A stretch of 64,000 bases of DNA, from positions 33,770-97,769 of the forward strand of contig CACBHL010000002.1 in assembly GCA_902539035.1 (NCBI GenBank). The letters run 5' to 3'. The notes under the pieces are model-generated. The model was given only the letters and a program-made list of their open reading frames with translations. It made no database searches and had not been told where the DNA came from. Origin of the DNA: an uncultured Pelagibacteraceae bacterium (GTDB lineage Bacteria; Pseudomonadota; Alphaproteobacteria; Pelagibacterales; Pelagibacteraceae). Positions 8,385 to 17,145 of this stretch are shown one piece after another. Every line of letters begins with the position of its first letter. Positions within the stretch are counted from its first letter, which is position 1. The position numbers and the translations under genes were made by a program.

Positions 8385-9867
8385 CTGTTTTAGGTTTTAA
8401 TTTACCGCGTATCTGCCCCCAAAAAGGTGTAGATAAACTTATAACAGTAAGTATCATAAAGAAAATGAATACACCACTATCAAAGAAATTCATGAAGTTA
8501 CTCTCGTAAATTACCATAGATTGTGTAAAGGTTTCTTCAACCATTTTTCCTAAAATTAATCCCATTACAAATGGAGCAGGTGAAAAACCGTTCCTTAAAG
8601 CAAAATACCCAATAATACCTGATAACAACATTACCCAGACATCAAATATAGCTGAACTATAAGCATATGATCCAATTAAAGAAAAAATAAATACTGAAGG
8701 CCATAAAAATCTTTTTGGAATAAAAGTCACGTAAGAGAAAAATCTTGCACCTGCCAAACCAATACCTAGAAAGGCAAAGTTCGCAAAAAGCATTGCTCCA
8801 AATATTGCATAAACTAAATGTGGAGTTTCCGTGATCAAGTAAGGCCCTGGTCTAAAACCATGCATAACTAATGCTGCTAGAATCAAAGCTGTTGTTCCAC
8901 TTCCTGGTATTCCAAGTGCAAGTGTTGGAACCATAGCACCACCTGCAGCTGCGTTGTTAGCAGCTTCCGGTCCAACTATTCCCTCTGCACAACCTGTACC
9001 AAATTTTTCAGGAGTTTTTGAAAATCTTTTAGCCTCGTTATATCCCATCATCGCAGCAACTGTTGATCCCTCAGCTGGTAAAATTCCAATGAATGTCCCA
9101 AGACCTGATGATCTTAGAATAGTACCTTTTAAACTTTTTAATTCTGCAAATGTTGGAAGTCTTAATGCTTTTGCAGACATTCTTTCTACTGCATTATTTA
9201 ACGTTTTAGATTGTGCTAATAATTCTGACATAGCAAACAATCCGATTAAGACAGGTACAAACTTGATACCCTCTGTTAATTCTTGAACTCCAAAGTCATA
9301 TCGCTCGACTCCAGTTGCAAGGTGAACACCAATAGTTGACACAAATACTCCGAGAGCTCCAGCCACTAGATTTCTAATAGACGACTTACCACTCATAGCT
9401 GCCAACATAGATAAAGCAAAAACTGATAATCCAAAATATTCTACAGGCCCAAATTTTAAGGCTAAATCAGCAAGTAGAGGTGTTGCAAATAAAAATATGA
9501 TAATAGCAAAAATTCCACCTAACACACTTGCAACAGCTGCAAGACCTAACGCTCTTCCAGGCTCACCATTTTTTGCCATTTGATATCCATCTAATGCAGT
9601 AGCAACTGCAGGTGGTGCCCCTGGTGCATTTATTAATATTGCTGTAATTGAACCACCAAAAGTTCCCGCACAATATAGTGCAGCCATCATTGAAATTGAT
9701 GCAACAGGATCAAGACTAATGGTAAAAGGCATTAATAAAGCAATTGCCATTGGTGAACTTAATCCAGGTAAAGCTCCAACCAATACACCGACTAAAACTC
9801 CACCAAAAATTAATAGAAGGTTTTGAACCTCCATTAATAGTACAAATCCTCTTATTACATCTTCCAT
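8377..9867 (-). CDS. tctA: Tripartite tricarboxylate transporter, large permease TctA
   Basis: TctA is the large membrane subunit of TTT-family secondary transporters, which take up citrate and other carboxylates with a periplasmic binding protein. This 496-residue protein has about 10-12 hydrophobic segments. It carries the family blocks LPGLSSPMAIALLMPFT (about 34-50), the GTFGGSITAILINAPGAPPAVATALDGY segment (about 67-95), and the repeat-like GGAMVPTLALGIPGSGTTALILAAL in the second half. The gene follows tctB by 5 bases and overlaps the downstream SDR. Its base composition is less AT-rich than most neighbours, as is common for conserved membrane proteins. Confidence 0.95.
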   Translation of the reverse strand: MEDVIRGFVLLMEVQNLLLIFGGVLVGVLVGALPGLSSPMAIALLMPFTISLDPVASISMMAALYCAGTFGGSITAILINAPGAPPAVATALDGYQMAKNGEPGRALGLAAVASVLGGIFAIIIFLFATPLLADLALKFGPVEYFGLSVFALSMLAAMSGKSSIRNLVAGALGVFVSTIGVHLATGVERYDFGVQELTEGIKFVPVLIGLFAMSELLAQSKTLNNAVERMSAKALRLPTFAELKSLKGTILRSSGLGTFIGILPAEGSTVAAMMGYNEAKRFSKTPEKFGTGCAEGIVGPEAANNAAAGGAMVPTLALGIPGSGTTALILAALVMHGFRPGPYLITETPHLVYAIFGAMLFANFAFLGIGLAGARFFSYVTFIPKRFLWPSVFIFSLIGSYAYSSAIFDVWVMLLSGIIGYFALRNGFSPAPFVMGLILGKMVEETFTQSMVIYESNFMNFFDSGVFIFFMILTVISLSTPFWGQIRGKLKPKTVE

Positions 9868-9872
9868 AATAT

Positions 9873-10403
9873 TTATTTGAGTAACTCTAATATTCCAGGG
9901 TTAAAATATAAACCAAGTAATTTATTAAATAATAAATAAACAAAGCCAGGAAATACGACTGAATATATTGCTACTGCAATATAGTTTCTTTCTCCCCACA
10001 CTAAAGGGAGTAATAAACAAGTGATAAACATTGTCACCACAGCACCTAAAAATTCAGCAAAGGATACTATGGTAAGTAACAAGACTATAGTTATCCAAGT
10101 AATTGGGAGTGTTTTATCTCCTCTATCTTTGTCTATTTTTGCTATTTTCTCAGGCGTAATTTTGAATTCAAAAGGTATAATTGCAACTAGAATAAATAAT
10201 AATGTAATAAGCATTTTCGGAAATACCTCTGCATTAAGTGTATCTCCTAAAATAGCTGGGGCTTCTGGAAACTTTCCAGCTTCGTAATACATGAATGCAC
10301 CGAAAGCAACTAAGATGATTGCAAGTACTAAATCTTTTTTATGAATGAAACCTGCGCCCAATGTTTTGGGCGCAAAGTCATGTGATTTTTTTTCTTCAGA
10401 CAT
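9873..10403 (-). CDS. tctB: Tripartite tricarboxylate transporter, small permease TctB
   Basis: This is the small membrane subunit of the TTT system, 176 residues with four predicted membrane segments: one near residues 28-45, one after the PKMLITLLF motif, a long hydrophobic pair in the centre, and a C-terminal helix. The EVFPKMLI segment is typical of TctB. Its start overlaps the tctC stop by 1 base and tctA starts 5 bases downstream, giving the order tctC-tctB-tctA. TctB sequences are poorly conserved; position and topology carry much of the assignment. Confidence 0.9.
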   Translation of the reverse strand: MSEEKKSHDFAPKTLGAGFIHKKDLVLAIILVAFGAFMYYEAGKFPEAPAILGDTLNAEVFPKMLITLLFILVAIIPFEFKITPEKIAKIDKDRGDKTLPITWITIVLLLTIVSFAEFLGAVVTMFITCLLLPLVWGERNYIAVAIYSVVFPGFVYLLFNKLLGLYFNPGILELLK

Positions 10404-11392
10404 TAATTAGTTAAACCTAAACCTTTTAATGCTTCAGCAGCTTTTGCATAATTTTCTTTAAGTTGCTTGTCCCAAACCTCTGTACCAGCTGGGCTAGTTG
10501 CAGGATCTAGAGAAGCTCCTTTAAGATAATTAGCGAAAGTGTCATGTTTCATAGCTTTAACCATACCTTTAGAAAGCGCATCAATTCTATCTTGAGGCGT
10601 TCCTTTTAGTACGGCATATCCTCTTGTAGTCACAACTTTAACTTCGTGACCCATTTCATATGAAGTCGGCACTTTTGGATAATCCGACATTTTTTTGTCA
10701 TGTAACAAAAGAATTGCTTTAATTTTTTTATCTTCAATTAAAGCAGCTGCTTCTGACGGGTTCAATAAAGAAGCTTCAACTTTTCCAGATGCTAAAGCTT
10801 GTAAACTTTGCGCACCAGATCCAAATGAAACAGCTTTAAATGGAACATCAGCAACTGTAGAATAGTTATACATTCCAATGTGCTCAGTACCACCAATAGA
10901 AGCTATCGCAGTAATAATCGGTTTTTCTTTTGATCTTTTGATAAACTTTTTAATAGTGCTTAACTCTTTATTTTTTGCATTGACAACTATAAAAGTTGGT
11001 TCTTCCATAGCTCTAGCAATTCCAACAAGATCATCGATCTTCATGTTAGATTTACCTCTAGCCATAGTGTATAAGTGTGACTCTGTTAAAGCCATAATTG
11101 TACAACCATCTTTTGGTCTTGTTAAAGTGTAGTTTTGAGCTTTAGCTCCTGATCCACCTCTTTTACCTACGATTTGCATATCAGCCTTTAGAGTTCTTCT
11201 AGATCTGATAGACATCATTCTAGCTGTTGTATCTGTCCCTCCACCATAAGAAGCATGAATCACAACTTGTATTGGATCACACTCTTTAGTAGCAAAAGTT
11301 TCAGCAACTACGGATGTACTAGCTATCGATGTGTAAGTAAGAGCGAATAAAGATAAAAAAGCAAAAAACTTTTTCAAATTTAATTTGAACAT
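10403..11392 (-). CDS. tctC: Tripartite tricarboxylate transporter substrate-binding protein TctC
   Basis: This periplasmic solute-binding protein of the TctC/Bug family delivers carboxylates to TctAB. I start it at the ATG at 11392, preceded by an AGAGGG ribosome-binding site and followed by a clear signal peptide (FKLNLKKFFAFLSLFALTY, cleavage near VVA-E). An in-frame ATG at 11437 would add 15 residues before the signal peptide and is less likely. Family features include VVIHASYGGGTDTTARM, GGSGAKAQNY and PFKAVSFGSGAQSLQALASGKVEA. The gene heads the minus-strand operon. A 17-base operator-like palindrome lies 79 bases upstream in the region shared with the divergent prpD gene. The ligand is not determinable by eye. 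Confidence 0.93.
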   Translation of the reverse strand: MFKLNLKKFFAFLSLFALTYTSIASTSVVAETFATKECDPIQVVIHASYGGGTDTTARMMSIRSRRTLKADMQIVGKRGGSGAKAQNYTLTRPKDGCTIMALTESHLYTMARGKSNMKIDDLVGIARAMEEPTFIVVNAKNKELSTIKKFIKRSKEKPIITAIASIGGTEHIGMYNYSTVADVPFKAVSFGSGAQSLQALASGKVEASLLNPSEAAALIEDKKIKAILLLHDKKMSDYPKVPTSYEMGHEVKVVTTRGYAVLKGTPQDRIDALSKGMVKAMKHDTFANYLKGASLDPATSPAGTEVWDKQLKENYAKAAEALKGLGLTN

Positions 11393-11470
11393 AATTTCCC
11401 TCTCAGTTAGTTTATTAAAATTGACAAACGTTAACACATTAATAGAGTTAAGTTCAATATGTAAAATGTC

Positions 11471-11487
11471 ATTTCATATTATGAAAC
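11471..11487. promoter_or_regulatory. Candidate IclR-type operator, site 1
   Basis: ATTTCATATTATGAAAC contains a perfect 6-3-6 inverted repeat (TTTCAT/ATGAAA). It lies in the 119-base divergent spacer between tctC (start 11392) and the PrpD-family gene (start 11512), 24 bases from the latter. Near-identical 17-mers occur at 22423-22439 and 24024-24040, both in front of other genes of this region. Binding by the IclR protein at 24043 is inference. Confidence 0.62.
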
Positions 11488-11511
11488 ATAATTCACTTAT
11501 TAAGTTAACTT

Positions 11512-13023
11512 ATGAAAACACATTCAGTTAAACTTCAAAAACCGGGAAAAAAAATAGGTAAAAAAAATCATCTAGCTTGGTTAATTGCCAAGATGGCCTC
11601 TGAAGATTGGAATTTAAACAAAGATATAATTGATATGGTTGGCAATAGGATTATTGATAATACGGGTGTCGCAGTTGCCGCTTTAAACAGAGAGGCAGTT
11701 AAAATTGCTAGAGCACAAGCGATGAAGTTTGAAAATAAAAATGGTGCAAATTTAATTGGTTTAAATTTAAAGAAAAAATTTGATTGTCAGTGGGCAGCTT
11801 GGGCAAATGCAGTAGCAGTAAGAGAATTAGATTTTCATGATAATATAATGGCAAAAGAGACGTGTCATCCTGGAGATTGTATACCAACTATTTTAGCTGT
11901 AGCGCAGCAAAGAAATTGTACTGGTAAAGATTTAATAAAAGCTATTGCAACAAGCTATGAGACACAATTGAGATTATCAATGTCAATAGCTCTAAATCCA
12001 AATAAAATTGATCATGTTGGTCATCTAGGTCCCGCAATTGTAAGTGGACTTGGCAAACTTTTAAAATTAGATACTGAAACAATTTATCAAGCAGTTCAAT
12101 GGAGTGCACACACGTCTATTTTTACGAGACAAGGAAGAAAAGGAAATTTATCTAGTTGGAAAGCTTATGCTCCTGGATTGGTTGGCAAAAATGCAATAGA
12201 TGCAATTGATAGAGCAATTAGAGGTGATACCTCACCAAGTCCAGTGTGGGAGGGAGATTATGGCATCATTTCAATTTTATTAGAAAAAGAGAACAAAAAT
12301 ATAAAAATTAATCTACCTGAAAAAAATGAACCAAGAAAAGGAATTTTAGGAACTTTTACAAAAGAGCACTCGGCAGGCTATCATGGAAATTCTTTGATTG
12401 ATCTAGCATTTAAGATGAGAAAAAAAATTAAAAATATAAAACAAATAAAAAAAATAAATATTTATTCTAAGAAATATACTCATATTGTAATGGGTAGTGG
12501 GAGTAATGATAATGAAAAATATAGCCCTAAAGCCTCTAGAGAAACTCTTGACCATTCAGCAATGTATATTTTTGCAGTTGCTTTGGAAGACGGTGCTTGG
12601 CATCACGAAAAAAGTTATTCTAAAAAAAGAAAAAATAAACCTGATACAATTAAATTATGGAGAAAAATAAAAACTTTTGAAAGTAAAAATTGGAATAAAA
12701 AATATTATGATGAACCCAATCCTTTAAAAAAAGCACAAGGAGCCAAAGTAGAGATAGAGCTTATGAATGGAGTAAAAATAATTGATCAACTAGAATTTGC
12801 CAATGCCCACCCAAATGGGAAAACTCCTTTTGGAAGAGATGAATATATTAACAAAATGAAAATTTTAGCTAACAATATAATTCATACACAAGAAGAAAAT
12901 AGATTTCTCGATTTAATTGGTAATCTGGAAAAATTAAAATCAAATGAAATAAAGAATTTGAACATTGTTTGTAAAGAAAAACATTTAGACTTAAAAAAAA
13001 ATAATATAAAAGGTATTTTCTAA
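11512..13023 (+). CDS. prpD: MmgE/PrpD family protein, 2-methylcitrate dehydratase-like (paralogue 2)
   Basis: This 503-residue protein is the closest of the four paralogues to true PrpD, which dehydrates 2-methylcitrate to 2-methylaconitate. It has the PrpD-type block RELDFHDN (104-111) and a following HPGD (119-122), then an SWKAYAPGLVGKNAIDAIDRA block and PVWEGDYG, all collinear with E. coli PrpD. The C-terminal KAQGAKVEIELMNG and HPNGKTPFGR segments also fit. It starts a plus-strand operon with paralogue 3 (stop and start adjoining at 13023) and a TauE gene. No prpC is in the window, so an imported tricarboxylate rather than propionate may be the source of substrate. The symbol is given with reserve. 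Confidence 0.82.
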   Translation: MKTHSVKLQKPGKKIGKKNHLAWLIAKMASEDWNLNKDIIDMVGNRIIDNTGVAVAALNREAVKIARAQAMKFENKNGANLIGLNLKKKFDCQWAAWANAVAVRELDFHDNIMAKETCHPGDCIPTILAVAQQRNCTGKDLIKAIATSYETQLRLSMSIALNPNKIDHVGHLGPAIVSGLGKLLKLDTETIYQAVQWSAHTSIFTRQGRKGNLSSWKAYAPGLVGKNAIDAIDRAIRGDTSPSPVWEGDYGIISILLEKENKNIKINLPEKNEPRKGILGTFTKEHSAGYHGNSLIDLAFKMRKKIKNIKQIKKINIYSKKYTHIVMGSGSNDNEKYSPKASRETLDHSAMYIFAVALEDGAWHHEKSYSKKRKNKPDTIKLWRKIKTFESKNWNKKYYDEPNPLKKAQGAKVEIELMNGVKIIDQLEFANAHPNGKTPFGRDEYINKMKILANNIIHTQEENRFLDLIGNLEKLKSNEIKNLNIVCKEKHLDLKKNNIKGIF

Positions 13024-14369
13024 TGAAAATTCAGGATGATTTAACAAAATATATTTCATCGGCTTTAAATAATGCCTTACCAGAAAAAACTAAAATCAAA
13101 ACACGTTTTCATTTATTAGATGCAATTGTCTCTATACTTACGGGTAGACTGTTACCTCCAGGGCAAAAAGGCTTTAATTTTTCAAAAAATCAAGGCGGAT
13201 TAGAAGAGGCTACTCTGTTAGGTAATAATATTAAAGTTTCGGCAATTAATGCTGCATTTTCAAATGGTATGGCAGCTCATGCTAACGAAACAGATGACTC
13301 ACATACAAAAGGTAGATTTCATCCAGGTTGTGCAATAATTCCAACAACACTTGCAATCGCAGAACGAGAAAATTTAAATAGTGAAGAAATTTTTAAAGGA
13401 ATTGCATTGGGTTATGATATTGGGGTTAGGTTTACAACAAGCCTTGGATATAAAACACCTAAAACTAGTATTTTTGCAACTCACAGTATAGGACCAATTT
13501 TTGGAAGTGCAGCTTCGGCTGGGGCATTATTAAAATTAACTCATGAGCAATGCAATTATCTAATTTCATATACTGTTCAACAAGCCTCAGGATTAGCATG
13601 TTGGAATAGAGATCCTGATCATATTGAAAAAGCATTTGTATTCTCTGGAATGACCTCAAGAAATGCCATTTATTCAGCATTGTTAGCTAAAGAAAATTTT
13701 ACATCTGTGAGAGATCCAATCTTAGGAGAAAGGGGATTTCATGCAGGCTTTGCTCACAATGCTAAACCTGAACTGTTAAACGAAAAACTAGGTGAAAATT
13801 TTGAAATTGATAATGCTTCATTAAAAAAATGGTCTGTAGGCTCACCAATTCAATCCATGATGGATGCAATAGAGTATTTAATTCAAAATAATGACTTTAA
13901 TTACAAAGATATAAAAGAATTAACAGTTGAAATACCAGCTGATCGTTTTCACATTGTTAATGATAGGGAAATTCCATCTATCAGTGCACAACATTTAATT
14001 GCCGTTCATTTAATAAAAAAAACTATGGGATATGAAGAGGCACATGATGAAAAACTATTTAATGATCCAGAAGTAGTAAGTTTAAGAAAAAAAATTAAAT
14101 CTATTTCAAGTGAGGAATTAGCAATTGCTAGACCAGAAAGGCAATCTAAAATTACAATTATCTTAAATAATGATAAAAAACTTTTTTATCATGCAAAGTC
14201 TGTCCGTGGAACCCCAGACAACCCCATGGAAGAAAAGGATATTATTGCGAAATCAAAAAGATTGTTTTCAGTTTTTAAAACATCTCAAACCGATGATCTT
14301 ATTGATTTAATTTTACATAAAGATTTTAACGTACGTGAATTAGTTAAGTTGTGTGATCTTAATCTTTGA
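13023..14369 (+). CDS. MmgE/PrpD family protein (paralogue 3)
   Basis: This 448-residue MmgE/PrpD protein has the active-site block HANETDDSH (residues 86-94) and downstream HPG (100-102). The ATHSIGPIFGSAASAGALL segment and the GERGFHAGF block are typical of the family. It is clearly different from paralogue 2, with low identity by eye, so this is not a recent tandem duplication. Its start codon overlaps the stop of paralogue 2 by 1 base and a TauE-family gene follows at once. The substrate is unknown. Pairing of two distinct PrpD-type enzymes in one operon suggests successive dehydration/hydration or two stereochemically different substrates, but that is inference. Confidence 0.86.
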   Translation: MKIQDDLTKYISSALNNALPEKTKIKTRFHLLDAIVSILTGRLLPPGQKGFNFSKNQGGLEEATLLGNNIKVSAINAAFSNGMAAHANETDDSHTKGRFHPGCAIIPTTLAIAERENLNSEEIFKGIALGYDIGVRFTTSLGYKTPKTSIFATHSIGPIFGSAASAGALLKLTHEQCNYLISYTVQQASGLACWNRDPDHIEKAFVFSGMTSRNAIYSALLAKENFTSVRDPILGERGFHAGFAHNAKPELLNEKLGENFEIDNASLKKWSVGSPIQSMMDAIEYLIQNNDFNYKDIKELTVEIPADRFHIVNDREIPSISAQHLIAVHLIKKTMGYEEAHDEKLFNDPEVVSLRKKIKSISSEELAIARPERQSKITIILNNDKKLFYHAKSVRGTPDNPMEEKDIIAKSKRLFSVFKTSQTDDLIDLILHKDFNVRELVKLCDLNL

Positions 14370-14374
14370 GATTA

Positions 14375-15127
14375 ATGGACTTTTCATCCCTTTTACCTGA
14401 AACAATTTCAATATATGCAGCAGTTTTTTTAATAATTTTAAATTTAATATGTTCTTTTATATCCACTGCCCTAAGTCTTGGTGGTGGAATTCTAATGTTA
14501 GTGGGTTTATCATTTGTTGTACCACCACTTGCGTTAATACCTGTTCATGGAATAATTCAATTAGGGTCAAATTTTGCAAGAATATTTGTCTCTGTTAAAG
14601 ATTTAGATAAAAGTGTTATTCTTCCATTCATTATTGGTAGTTTAATAGGATCATATTTGGGAGTAAATATTTATGAAGTATTAGACCCCTCTATTGGACA
14701 GGTAGGTGTTGGATTGTTTATACTTTATTCTATATTTGGTAAATTTCCAAAACTTGGAAAAAAATATATTTTTTTAGGTGGGGCCGTATCATCAACGTTG
14801 TCGATGTTATTTGGCGCCTCAGGTCCATTAATATCAGCGTTGATTAAAAATTTTAACTTTAATCCAGTTAAACATGTAGTCACACATGGTTCTTTAATGA
14901 CTTTTCAACATTTATTTAAATCATTAGCATTTTTTTTTATAGGTTTTGCTTTTGAGGAATATATTTTTTTAGTTGGAGCAATGATTTTAGTTGGCTTTGT
15001 TGGAACTTATATAGGGAAGCTTGTTTTAGTCTCAAAAGGAGAGAGTTATTTTAAAAAAGTATTAACCTTCATACTATTATTTGGTGCACTTAGATTAATT
15101 TATGTTGGTTTAGAGCCTTATTTGTAA
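14375..15127 (+). CDS. TauE/SafE-family membrane transporter (second copy)
   Basis: This protein of about 250 residues has roughly eight hydrophobic segments, with the TauE-type motifs ALSLGGGILMLVGLSFVVPPLALIPVHG and SMLFGASGPLISALI. I prefer the ATG at 14375, with a GAG 4 bases upstream; an alternative TTG at 14366 would overlap the preceding stop by 4 bases and add three residues. It belongs to the plus-strand operon with PrpD-family paralogues 2 and 3. Like the TauE gene at 5494 it may move an organic acid or sulfonate-type anion, but no substrate can be assigned. Confidence 0.86.
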   Translation: MDFSSLLPETISIYAAVFLIILNLICSFISTALSLGGGILMLVGLSFVVPPLALIPVHGIIQLGSNFARIFVSVKDLDKSVILPFIIGSLIGSYLGVNIYEVLDPSIGQVGVGLFILYSIFGKFPKLGKKYIFLGGAVSSTLSMLFGASGPLISALIKNFNFNPVKHVVTHGSLMTFQHLFKSLAFFFIGFAFEEYIFLVGAMILVGFVGTYIGKLVLVSKGESYFKKVLTFILLFGALRLIYVGLEPYL

Positions 15128-15161
15128 TTAATGAAAACTTATTTATATAATATGAGTAATT

Positions 15162-16010
15162 ATGAATTTAATTAAAAGTAAAAAAGCTTTATCAGCTGAA
15201 ATTGAAAATATTGATCTATCAAAAGAATTAAAAACAGATCAGATTAATTTTATACAAAAAGCCTGGGATGAAAATTTAGTTTTGACATTTAAAAATCAAA
15301 AATTAAATGATCCACAATTATTAAAATTTAGTAAATACTTTGGAAATCTAGATTTACCTGCACCTAATCCTTATGGGATAAATTTTTCACCTGATTATCC
15401 AGAAATAAACGTAATATCAAATGTAAAAGAAAAAGGAAAACCAATTGGTATTCTTGGTGATGGTGAGGCCACATGGCATGCTGACATGACCTATAATGAA
15501 ATCCCACCGAAGGGTGCAATTTTATATTCTCTAGAAGTTCCAATAGATCAAGGTGATACACACTTTTCTAATATGATTGCTGCTTATGAGGATATGCCAG
15601 ACAGTTTGATAAAAAAAATTGATGGTAAAATTTTAATTCATGATGCATCACATAATAGCGCCGGACAATTAAGAAAAGGATACAAAGAAATTGCTGATCC
15701 ATCTCTAACGCCTGGAGCTAAACATCCAATTATTTTTAAAGATCCCAATACTCAAAAAAAATCACTTTTTCTTGGTAGAAGACCACATGCTTATATAGTT
15801 GGAATGACTATTGATGAAAGTGAGAACCTACTAAATGAATTATGGTCACATGCTACTCAAGAAAAATATACTTTTACTCATCGATGGCAAAATAATGAAG
15901 TGCTAATGTGGAAAAATCTTTTTGTTTTACATAAAAGAGACTCTTTTGACCCAAATACTAGAAGAGTTATGCACAGAACTCAAATAAGTGGAGATTTAAG
16001 AATTTCTTAA
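15162..16010 (+). CDS. TauD/TfdA-family Fe(II)/2-oxoglutarate-dependent dioxygenase
   Basis: This 282-residue protein belongs to the family that hydroxylates small substrates such as taurine, 2,4-D and carnitine precursors using Fe(II), 2-oxoglutarate and oxygen. The metal triad is visible as His106 and Asp108 (WHADMTY) plus His257 (LHKRDSFD). The following RRVMHRTQISG segment supplies the 2-oxoglutarate-binding arginine. The N-terminal half has the usual VLTFKNQKLNDPQLLKFSKYFG. It follows the TauE gene by 34 bases and converges on prpF with a 4-base overlap. With tauE nearby a sulfonate substrate is conceivable, but the surrounding genes point to carboxylates and I leave the substrate open. 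Confidence 0.88.
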   Translation: MNLIKSKKALSAEIENIDLSKELKTDQINFIQKAWDENLVLTFKNQKLNDPQLLKFSKYFGNLDLPAPNPYGINFSPDYPEINVISNVKEKGKPIGILGDGEATWHADMTYNEIPPKGAILYSLEVPIDQGDTHFSNMIAAYEDMPDSLIKKIDGKILIHDASHNSAGQLRKGYKEIADPSLTPGAKHPIIFKDPNTQKKSLFLGRRPHAYIVGMTIDESENLLNELWSHATQEKYTFTHRWQNNEVLMWKNLFVLHKRDSFDPNTRRVMHRTQISGDLRIS

Positions 16011-17140
16011 ACCAAAACCTCTCCACGCATCAGTGGTCTGAATGTTCTGTAAAAAATTGCGGATTTCGCAAATGGCTTTCCATCTTTACTCTCTATAACA
16101 GCTCCCGCTGTCATTATTCCTGATGGATTTCCTGCACGTAGTTCCATTGGATCAGAGTCTTTTCTTTTCACATTATTTGGGATAGTACCGTCAATTGCAG
16201 CAGCAACACCAATATTTACTCCAGCAGTACCCATTATTGCTTTATGAGTTTTTTCCATTGAAAACATTCTAGTTGTAATATCTTGATCTTTAGAATTAAT
16301 TTTAGTTCCATCCAAACTAACATAATCTTTTGCAGAAGTTACAATTCCAATTCTAGGTGTATTCATTGGTGCATCATCTTCTGATTTTGATAAACCAATT
16401 ATATGTGCAGATTTACGTCTTATCTTTTGTATTAAATTCATTTTATCTACTTGTGCATCAAGTTCATCTGGTGTTTCTGTACCTTTTAAACCAATATCCT
16501 CTGCAAGCAAATATACAAGAGGTGTTGCGGCGTCAATAATACTTACATTAATTTTACCAAAATCTTTAATTTCTATTTCATCAATTACATTTCCTGTAGG
16601 AAGAAGTTTTCCTGTTCCAGATCCTCCAGGTTCTAGATAATCTAATCTAACTTTGGATCCAGTTCCATGAACTCCCGCAATTGAATAGTTACCTTCAATT
16701 GATGGTTTTCCATCTTTAACATTAAAAGTTGAATGTATGATTTTGTCAGTATTAACTTGGTAAATTCTTATTTTATTTTCACCTTCTTTTGGTTTAATTA
16801 TACCTTCTTGAATTGCATAGGGTCCAACCGCACCTGATAAATTACCACAATTGTTATTCCATTCTGCAATAGGTTTATCTATCGCAATTTGAATAAAATT
16901 ATAATCAACATCAGCATCATCTCGATCTGATGGACTTATAATTACACACTTAGAAACTGAGGACACTCCACCTCCCATTCCATTTAACTGTCTTTTATTA
17001 GAGTCTGGACTTCCAATAACTTTTAAAAACAAATCATTTAACTCTTTTTGATTTGAGGTTGGTAAATCTTTCTTTTGAAAGAAAACACCTTTACTTGTTC
17101 CACCTCGATAATATGTAGCCTTGATCCATCTTTGTGCCAT
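16007..17140 (-). CDS. prpF: PrpF-family isomerase (AcnD accessory protein)
   Basis: PrpF isomerises trans-2-methylaconitate and aconitate and works with the Fe-S 2-methylcitrate dehydratase AcnD; relatives are 4-oxalomesaconate tautomerases. The 377-residue protein has the family N-terminus (KATYYRGGTSKGVFF), the NNCGNLSGAVGPYAI block with the conserved cysteine, and GMGGGVSSVSKCVIISPS. It also has the C-terminal DPMELRAGNPSGIMTAGAVIE. It lies 5 bases downstream of the AcnD-type aconitase, the arrangement known for acnD-prpF. The pairing makes a role in methylcitrate or aconitate metabolism likely. Confidence 0.9.
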   Translation of the reverse strand: MAQRWIKATYYRGGTSKGVFFQKKDLPTSNQKELNDLFLKVIGSPDSNKRQLNGMGGGVSSVSKCVIISPSDRDDADVDYNFIQIAIDKPIAEWNNNCGNLSGAVGPYAIQEGIIKPKEGENKIRIYQVNTDKIIHSTFNVKDGKPSIEGNYSIAGVHGTGSKVRLDYLEPGGSGTGKLLPTGNVIDEIEIKDFGKINVSIIDAATPLVYLLAEDIGLKGTETPDELDAQVDKMNLIQKIRRKSAHIIGLSKSEDDAPMNTPRIGIVTSAKDYVSLDGTKINSKDQDITTRMFSMEKTHKAIMGTAGVNIGVAAAIDGTIPNNVKRKDSDPMELRAGNPSGIMTAGAVIESKDGKPFAKSAIFYRTFRPLMRGEVLV

Positions 17141-17145
17141 TAATC

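Noticed and set aside
8954-9286. Long reading frame on the plus strand opposite tctA
   Set aside because: It is a shadow frame inside a strongly conserved permease gene and shows no family features.
10403-11437. tctC starting at the ATG at 11437
   Set aside because: The signal peptide and a good AGAGGG ribosome-binding site place the start at 11392; the upstream residues do not resemble a leader.
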